From positions 30,706 through 94,705 of the forward strand of contig NZ_RCVJ01000192.1 in NCBI RefSeq assembly GCF_003667505.1: a DNA stretch of 64,000 bases. The letters run 5' to 3'. The notes beneath the pieces are model-generated. The model did not search any database. It was not told the origin of the DNA and was given only the letters and a program-made list of their open reading frames with translations. Of this stretch, positions 58,949-64,000 are shown piece after piece (position 1 is the first letter of the stretch; every line of letters starts with the position of its first letter). Source of the stretch: Micromonospora sp. BL4. GTDB taxonomy: Bacteria; Actinomycetota; Actinomycetes; Mycobacteriales; Micromonosporaceae. The translations under genes were made by a program, and so were the position numbers.

Positions 58949-59406
58949 TACGTCCGCCTCCGCTGCGCGTCCAGCCAGCTCTGCAGAATCTCCACCGCGG
59001 CCGCCTGGTCGACAACCGCACGTTGACGCTTGCCCCGAACGCCACGCTCGGCAAGCCTACGAGAAGCGACCACGGTCGACATCCTCTCGTCAGTGAGCGT
59101 TACCGGGACGGGCGCTATCACATCGACCAGTCGGTCAGCGTACGCCTTCACATGGACAGCCGCCGGGCCGTGCTTGCCGGCGAGATTGACCGGAAGCCCG
59201 ACGACGACCTGGACGGCCTCGTGCTCGGCCACCAACGCCGCGAGCTGGGCAAGGTCGCTCGGCACCGCGTCCGGCGCGGCGGTGAGGTCGCGCGCCAGGG
59301 TGACCAGCGGGACCGCCAGCACCCCGTCCGGATCCGAACGGGACACCCCGACCCGGACCTGGCCGACGTCCACCCCGATCCGCACCCCCCGCGTCAGCCC
59401 CGTCAC
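58948..59406 (-). CDS. ruvX: Putative Holliday junction resolvase / pre-16S rRNA nuclease
   Basis: A 152-residue RNase H-fold protein (YqgF family) with RIGVDVGQVRVGVSRSDPDG, VVGLPVNLAGKHGPAAV and the C-terminal VDQAAAVEILQSWL holding the last catalytic Asp. It starts at GTG 59406, 73 nt after alaS. Family members process 16S rRNA 5' ends in E. coli; the resolvase role is less certain. Confidence 0.93.
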   Translation of the reverse strand: MTGLTRGVRIGVDVGQVRVGVSRSDPDGVLAVPLVTLARDLTAAPDAVPSDLAQLAALVAEHEAVQVVVGLPVNLAGKHGPAAVHVKAYADRLVDVIAPVPVTLTDERMSTVVASRRLAERGVRGKRQRAVVDQAAAVEILQSWLDAQRRRT

Positions 59407-59433
59407 CGGCCGTCACCTCGGGTGAAGGACGAA

Positions 59434-59461
59434 CCAGGGCGGACCGATCGGCCCGCCCTGG
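59434..59461. terminator. Hairpin between alaS and ruvX
   Basis: CCAGGGCGG (59434-59442) pairs perfectly with 59453-59461 around a GATC-centred loop, 19 nt after the alaS stop codon. There is no U tract. It may reduce readthrough from alaS into ruvX. Confidence 0.45.
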
Positions 59462-59479
59462 TCGAAAGATGGTGGTACT

Positions 59480-62158
59480 TCACGCCTCGGTGATCGCCTT
59501 CTCGACGGTGAGCAACAGCTTCGGCGCCTCAGCCGCCGGAAGGCCACCCCCCTGGGCGAGGTCGGGGCTGCCCCCGCCGCGCCCGGAGAACGCCGCCTTC
59601 ACCAGATCCGACGCCGCCAGACCCCGACCACGGGCCGCCTGGTTGACCGCCACCACCAGGGACGCCTTGCCGTTCGCCCGAGCCGCCACCGCGACCACCG
59701 CCGGCCGCGCCGGGTCGATCTTGCCGCGGATCTCCTGAGCCAGCGTCCGCACATCGTTGCCGGCCGCGCCCTCCGGCGCCTCGGTGCCCACGTACGCCAC
59801 CCCGCGCACGTCCCTGGCCTGGGCGGCGAGCGCCGCCGCCCCGCCCAGCACCAGCTGGGCGCGGAGCTTCTCCAGCTCCTTCTCGGCGTCCCGGAGCTGG
59901 GTGACGGTCTGCTCCACCCGGTCGGCGACCTGGTCGTTCGGCACCCGGTACAACTCGGCCAGCCGGGAGACCAGCAGGTGCTCACGGGCCAGGAAGCCGA
60001 ACGCGTCCATGCCGACCAGCGCCTCGACCCGGCGGACGCCGGAGCCGATCGACGACTCGGAGAGGATCTTCACCAGGCCGAGCTGGGCCGAGCGCGCCAC
60101 GTGCGTGCCGCCGCACAGCTCCCGGGCGTAGTCGCCCACCTCGACGACCCGCACCTCCTCGCCGTACTTCTCGCCGAACAGCGCCATCGCCCCGATCCGG
60201 CGCGCCTCGTCCAGCGAGGTGATGAAGGCGTGCACCTCCAGGTCGGCCAGGAGCACCTCGTTGACCTGCTGCTCCACGTCGTGCAGCACGCTCGGCGACA
60301 CCCCGGTCGGGGTGTTGAAGTCGAACCGCAGGCGGCCGGGCGCGTTCAGCGAGCCCGCCTGGGTGGCCGAGTCGCCGAGGAAGTTGCGCATGGTCTGGTG
60401 CACCAGATGGGTGGCGGTGTGCGACCGGGAGATCGCCCGCCGCCGGGTGCTGTCGATCTCCGCGAAGCCGGTCTCGCCGGCCCGCACCTCACCCCGGATC
60501 ACCCGGGCCCGGTGCACGATCAGGCCGGGCACCGGCTGCTGCACGTCGAACACCTCGATCTGACCACCGCCCACGGTGATCAGGCCCTGGTCGGGCTGCT
60601 GGCCACCGCCCTCCGCATAGAACGGGGTGGTGTCGAGCACCAGCTCGATGGTGTCGCCCTCGGCCGCCGCCTGGCGCGGGCCGTCGTCGCCGAGCAGCGC
60701 CCGCACCCGCGACTCGCGAGCCATCTCGCTGTAGCCGGTGAACGTCACCGGCCCACCCGCGTCGAGCACCGACCGGTACGCCGACACGTCGGTGTGCCCG
60801 GTCTTGCGGGCCTGCGCGTCCGCCTTCGCCCGGGTCCGCTGGTCGGCCATCAGCCGGCGGAAGCCCTCGTCGTCGACGCGAAGACCCTGCTCCGCGGCGA
60901 TCTCCAGGGTCAGGTCGATCGGGAAGCCGTACGTGTCGTGCAACTGGAACGCCTTCGCCCCGGACAACGCCGCGCCACCCGCGGTGCGGGTCTCGGCGAT
61001 CGCCGTGTCCAGGATCGTGGTGCCGGCGCGCAGCGTGGACAGGAAGGCGTCCTCCTCGGCGTACGCGTACTGCGAGATGCGGTCGAAGTCGGTCGCCAAC
61101 TCCGGGTACGACGGCGACATGCAGTCCCGCGCCACCGGCAGCAGCTCGGGCAGCGCCCGGTCCTGCCAACCGAGCAGCCGGACCGACCGGATCGCCCGGC
61201 GCATGATCCGACGCAGCACGTACCCGCGCCCCTCGTTGCTCGGGGTCACGCCGTCGCCGATCAACATCAGCGCCGTCCGCACATGATCCGCGATCACCCG
61301 CAGCCGCACGTCGTCCGGGTGCGACTCGCTGGCCACGTGACCGGAGTGCGCGCCGTAGCGCTTACCGGTCAGCTCGGCCGCCCGGTCCAGGATCGGCCGG
61401 ACCTCGTCGATCTCGTAGAGGTTGTCGACGCCCTGCAGGATCGAGGCCATCCGCTCCAGGCCCATGCCGGTGTCGATGTTCTTCGCCGGCAGGTCACCCA
61501 GGATCGGGTAGTCGTCCTTCGTGGTGCCCGGACCCCGCTCGAACTGCATGAACACGAGGTTCCAGAACTCCATGTAGCGGTCCTCGTCGACCGCCGGGCC
61601 GCCCTCGCGCCCGTACTCCGGACCCCGGTCGTAGAACAGCTCCGAGGACGGGCCACACGGCCCGGGAATGCCCATCGACCAGAAGTTGTCCGCCTTGCCC
61701 CGGCGGACGATCCGCTCGGCCGGCACGCCGATCGAGCGCCAGATCTCGAACGCCTCGTCGTCGTCCAGGTAGATGCTCGGCCAGATCCGTTCCGGGTCCA
61801 GGCCGTACCCGCCCTGGTCCAGCGGCTTGGTGATCAGCTCCCAGGCGAGGGGGATCGCCCCCTCCTTGAAGTAGTCACCGAAGGAGAAGTTGCCGTTCAT
61901 CTGGAAGAACGTGCCGTGCCGGCTGGTCTTGCCGACCTCGTCGATGTCCGGGGTGCGGATGCACTTCTGCACGCTGACCGCCCGCTGGTACGGCGGGGTC
62001 TGCTGGCCCAGGAAGTAGGGGACGAACTGCACCATGCCGGCGTTGACGAACAGCAGGTTCGGGTCGCTGATGGCGGGCAGCGGAGCGGACGGCACCACGG
62101 CGTGGCCGTTCGCCTCGAAGTGGGCGAGGTACCGCCGCTTGATCTCCGCCGTCTTCAT
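59480..62158 (-). CDS. alaS: Alanyl-tRNA synthetase
   Basis: A complete 892-residue class II synthetase. The aminoacylation domain begins MKTAEIKRRYLAHFEANGH with motif 1 and RQALxxx features (LLFVNAGMVQFVPYFLG). The editing domain carries the zinc/catalytic SHTATHLVH and CGGTHVARS. The C-Ala oligomerisation domain ends the protein. The ATG overlaps the stop of the small membrane protein upstream. No T-box leader was seen. Confidence 0.98.
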   Translation of the reverse strand: MKTAEIKRRYLAHFEANGHAVVPSAPLPAISDPNLLFVNAGMVQFVPYFLGQQTPPYQRAVSVQKCIRTPDIDEVGKTSRHGTFFQMNGNFSFGDYFKEGAIPLAWELITKPLDQGGYGLDPERIWPSIYLDDDEAFEIWRSIGVPAERIVRRGKADNFWSMGIPGPCGPSSELFYDRGPEYGREGGPAVDEDRYMEFWNLVFMQFERGPGTTKDDYPILGDLPAKNIDTGMGLERMASILQGVDNLYEIDEVRPILDRAAELTGKRYGAHSGHVASESHPDDVRLRVIADHVRTALMLIGDGVTPSNEGRGYVLRRIMRRAIRSVRLLGWQDRALPELLPVARDCMSPSYPELATDFDRISQYAYAEEDAFLSTLRAGTTILDTAIAETRTAGGAALSGAKAFQLHDTYGFPIDLTLEIAAEQGLRVDDEGFRRLMADQRTRAKADAQARKTGHTDVSAYRSVLDAGGPVTFTGYSEMARESRVRALLGDDGPRQAAAEGDTIELVLDTTPFYAEGGGQQPDQGLITVGGGQIEVFDVQQPVPGLIVHRARVIRGEVRAGETGFAEIDSTRRRAISRSHTATHLVHQTMRNFLGDSATQAGSLNAPGRLRFDFNTPTGVSPSVLHDVEQQVNEVLLADLEVHAFITSLDEARRIGAMALFGEKYGEEVRVVEVGDYARELCGGTHVARSAQLGLVKILSESSIGSGVRRVEALVGMDAFGFLAREHLLVSRLAELYRVPNDQVADRVEQTVTQLRDAEKELEKLRAQLVLGGAAALAAQARDVRGVAYVGTEAPEGAAGNDVRTLAQEIRGKIDPARPAVVAVAARANGKASLVVAVNQAARGRGLAASDLVKAAFSGRGGGSPDLAQGGGLPAAEAPKLLLTVEKAITEA

Positions 62159-62460
62159 CGCTGGTGTTCCTCCGGAAAGATTTCTCGATCGCCGATCCGC
62201 GGGTCCTCCCGCAACTCGGCGAACTGGTCGTCGAACGCCTCGCCCTGGGCGAACGCCTGGTGGATCTCCTGCTCGCGCTCGGCCATCCCGATGCGAACGT
62301 CCTCCACGAAGCTACGCAGCGACTCGACCAGCCCGCCAGCGGATTCCGACAACGAGCTGGCGACGCCGGCCGGGGTGTACGCCTGCGCGGTCTTGGTCGC
62401 CTTGCGGACCACCACCACGCCGACGGCCAGACCGATGCCGAGCCAGAACAACCGCCTCAT
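62155..62460 (-). CDS. Small membrane protein upstream of alaS
   Basis: A 101-residue protein with one N-terminal membrane helix (RRLFWLGIGLAVGVVVVRK) and an amphipathic acidic rest (ESLRSFVEDVRIGMAEREQEIHQAF). It matches a family of conserved actinobacterial proteins encoded just before alaS, of unknown function. ATGA overlap with alaS. Confidence 0.82.
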   Translation of the reverse strand: MRRLFWLGIGLAVGVVVVRKATKTAQAYTPAGVASSLSESAGGLVESLRSFVEDVRIGMAEREQEIHQAFAQGEAFDDQFAELREDPRIGDREIFPEEHQR

Positions 62461-62489
62461 GTCTCGCTACCTCCTGGTGCGCCGGCCGG

Positions 62490-62954
62490 TCAGCGGTTGC
62501 CGCGCTTCGCGGCCCGTCGCTGCTGCTTGATGGTGTCGCGCACCTCGCGCTCGGTCTCGGCGTGCCGGCGGGAGGCGGCGGCCCGGCGCACGCCGTAGCC
62601 GAACGCGGCCACCTTGACCAGCGGGTTCGCGGCCGCGGCGGAGACCACGGTGGCCAGGTTCGCGACGTTGGCGGTGACGTTCTGGGCGTGGCTGGTCATC
62701 GTGTCGACCTTCGCCAGCTGGAGGTTCACGCCGTCGAGCGAGGTCTGCACCTGCTCCAGCGCGGTGTTGACGTTCTTCACCGTGGTGTTCACGTCGCCGA
62801 TCAGCGGCGCGGTCCGATCGTTGAGGTCGTTGATCATCCGGGTGGTGGCGTCCACCGTGTGCCGCAGCCGCAGAATGGGCAGCGTCAGGATCAGCACCAG
62901 CACCGCGAACGCGCACGCCGCGACCAGCGCCGCAACCTCGCCAATGTCGCCCAC
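62490..62954 (-). CDS. DUF948-type membrane protein
   Basis: A 154-residue protein with an N-terminal TM helix (VAALVAACAFAVLVLILTLPIL) and a long helical region predicted to form a coiled coil (TTRMINDLNDRTAPLIGDVNTTVKNVNTALEQV...), the DUF948 pattern, ending in a basic tail. The GTG at 62954 has AGGAGG 6 nt upstream. Conserved next to the alaS gene in actinobacteria; function unknown. Confidence 0.83.
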   Translation of the reverse strand: MGDIGEVAALVAACAFAVLVLILTLPILRLRHTVDATTRMINDLNDRTAPLIGDVNTTVKNVNTALEQVQTSLDGVNLQLAKVDTMTSHAQNVTANVANLATVVSAAAANPLVKVAAFGYGVRRAAASRRHAETEREVRDTIKQQRRAAKRGNR

Positions 62955-63107
62955 GCCTGTCCTCCTCAAGCAGAGTTCCGCAGGACCCGACGCCCCCGGA
63001 ACGCACAACCGTGGTACCCGTATCGGGCCCGCCGAGCCGTCACCGGTCAGCGGCAGCGGGCTCGGGCCCGCCAGCCCCAGACCCTACCGTCCGTGATGGA
63101 GACCCGC

Positions 63108-64000
63108 TCACGACGGTGAGGGCGTCAACTCACCCAGCGGATCCTCGCTGACCGTCGGGAACGGATCCTCTCCGGTCAGTGACGGATCGGTGCTCGGCTG
63201 CGGCCTGGTCCGCTCGTCGTCGATCGCGTTGCGTACCTTCACCGACACCAACGAGCCGGCGCACTCCGCCGCAGCGGCCGACGGCTCGGGAGACGGCACG
63301 ATCGCCGGCTCGCCGTCGACCGGCGGCGGCACGCAGGTCGGTTCGCGTACCCACAGGTCGAGGGTCAGCTCGTCGCGGCGCCAGCAGGTGTAGCTGCCCT
63401 TCGTCCCCGGCTCCGGGCAGCGGGCCACCTTCCAGGGTTGCCAGCCGTCCGCACGCAGCGCGCTCTCGTAGACCGTCGCCGTCTCCTCGGGCGACTTCTC
63501 GGAGGTGACGGTGCGCTCGCGCAGCCGGCAGTCGAGCAGGCACCACCGGCTGCCACTGACGTCGTCGACCGTCTTCGCGGCGGCCCAGCCCGGCACGTTC
63601 AGCTGGTCCAGATTGTCGAAGACCGGATCCCGGCTCAACGTACGGATGCCGAAGAAGAGCGGCACCGCGCCGAGCAGCACGACGCTGACCAGCACCAGCA
63701 CCGCCGCCCGCAGGCGTCGACGCTCGCGCGACTGACGGCGGAGCTCGGACCGGGGGCCCGGGGCGTCGTCGTCGTCGGACACGTCCCGGCCGGACGGGCG
63801 CAGCGCGGGCCCGGCGGTCGGCTCGGGCGCCGGGCGGTCCACCGGTGCAACCGGCGGGGGCACCACGGCGGCGGCCCGGGCCACGCCGACGGGCTCGCCC
63901 GCACGGCCGGGCGGCGGCACCGGAGCGACGCCGGTCGGTTCGGGGCGACCGGGCTCCCGGTGCGGCGGTAGGGCACGGCCGGCGGCGCGGTCCGCCGGCG
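63108..64000 (-). CDS. Uncharacterised membrane-anchored protein (5' end outside the window)
   Basis: The reading frame stays open to the right edge, so the start lies beyond 64000. The visible part has a Pro/Arg-rich cytoplasmic region, one TM helix (LRAAVLVLVSVVLLGAVPLFFGI) and an extracytoplasmic domain with paired Cys (RWCLLDCRLRE; VARCPEPG, YTCWRRDEL) and a Pro/Ser-rich end. A GTG at 63920 is the last visible internal start. No family recognised. Confidence 0.65.
   Translation of the reverse strand, partial: PADRAAGRALPPHREPGRPEPTGVAPVPPPGRAGEPVGVARAAAVVPPPVAPVDRPAPEPTAGPALRPSGRDVSDDDDAPGPRSELRRQSRERRRLRAAVLVLVSVVLLGAVPLFFGIRTLSRDPVFDNLDQLNVPGWAAAKTVDDVSGSRWCLLDCRLRERTVTSEKSPEETATVYESALRADGWQPWKVARCPEPGTKGSYTCWRRDELTLDLWVREPTCVPPPVDGEPAIVPSPEPSAAAAECAGSLVSVKVRNAIDDERTRPQPSTDPSLTGEDPFPTVSEDPLGELTPSPS

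Noticed and set aside
62159..62489. A T-box or other leader riboswitch for alaS
   Set aside because: alaS overlaps the stop of the preceding small membrane protein gene, so there is no leader; no T-box motif is visible.

Overview
The window is high-GC actinobacterial chromosome, most likely from the family Micromonosporaceae (Micromonospora/Salinispora type). The evidence is the housekeeping gene order, the very high GC with strong third-position bias, the actinobacterial markers mihF and bldD, a PriA without helicase motifs, and abundant GTG starts with 1-8 nt stop/start overlaps. It holds about 60 protein genes, nearly all on the minus strand. I saw no rRNA or tRNA genes, CRISPR arrays, insertion sequences or prophage genes.

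Layout in plus coordinates (transcription mostly right to left). 1-2.0 kb: rplT (partial), rpmI and infC with a structured leader, then a small PH-domain membrane protein. 2.0-2.5 kb: a repeat-rich intergenic region with a long palindrome and a 37-bp tandem array. 2.5-8.3 kb: riboflavin operon ribD-ribE-ribM-(24-codon ORF)-ribBA-ribH under an FMN riboswitch, followed by hisE-hisG. 8.3-9.9 kb: rpe coupled to a REC-GGDEF response regulator. 10.2-12.1 kb (plus strand): two tandem paralogous lipoproteins. 12.1-15.1 kb: def-fmt-rsmB. 15.1-17.5 kb: a cytochrome P450 and a P-loop kinase/ParB-like fusion. 17.7-23.4 kb: mihF, a degenerate guanylate-kinase-like gene, rpoZ, coaBC, metK, priA. 23.6-34.4 kb: pyrR-pyrB-pyrC-carA-carB-pyrD and pyrF, with bioA and an inverted-repeat element lying between pyrD and pyrF, all downstream of a PyrR-type RNA loop. 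34.7-35.2 kb (plus strand): bldD. 35.3-41.7 kb: efp-nusB and aroC-aroK-aroB-aroQ, split by a WYL regulator/hydrolase divergon. 56.9-64 kb: alaS, two small membrane proteins, ruvX, mltG, aroE and a partial membrane protein at the edge.

The most distinctive region is 41.9-56.8 kb, a block between aroC and aroE that looks like an exopolysaccharide locus. It has a Wzz-like chain-length protein with a degenerate kinase domain, a Wzy-like polymerase, a Wzx-like flippase, a GT2 glycosyltransferase, a split Alg13/Alg14-type glycosyltransferase pair, a sulfotransferase, an APH-fold kinase and a methyltransferase. Upstream lie a secreted beta-propeller, a PAP2-like membrane protein and a secreted GH26-like glycosidase. 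Together these suggest a sulfated, Wzx/Wzy-assembled glycan. No priming phosphoglycosyltransferase is visible, so that step must be encoded elsewhere.

Regulatory features readable from sequence are the FMN riboswitch, the PyrR loop, the infC leader hairpins with a probable non-AUG start, a hairpin over the start of the beta-propeller gene, good promoters for bldD and mihF, and several intrinsic-terminator-type hairpins. A 19-bp inverted-repeat element occurs twice in diverged form, next to bioA and next to aroQ.
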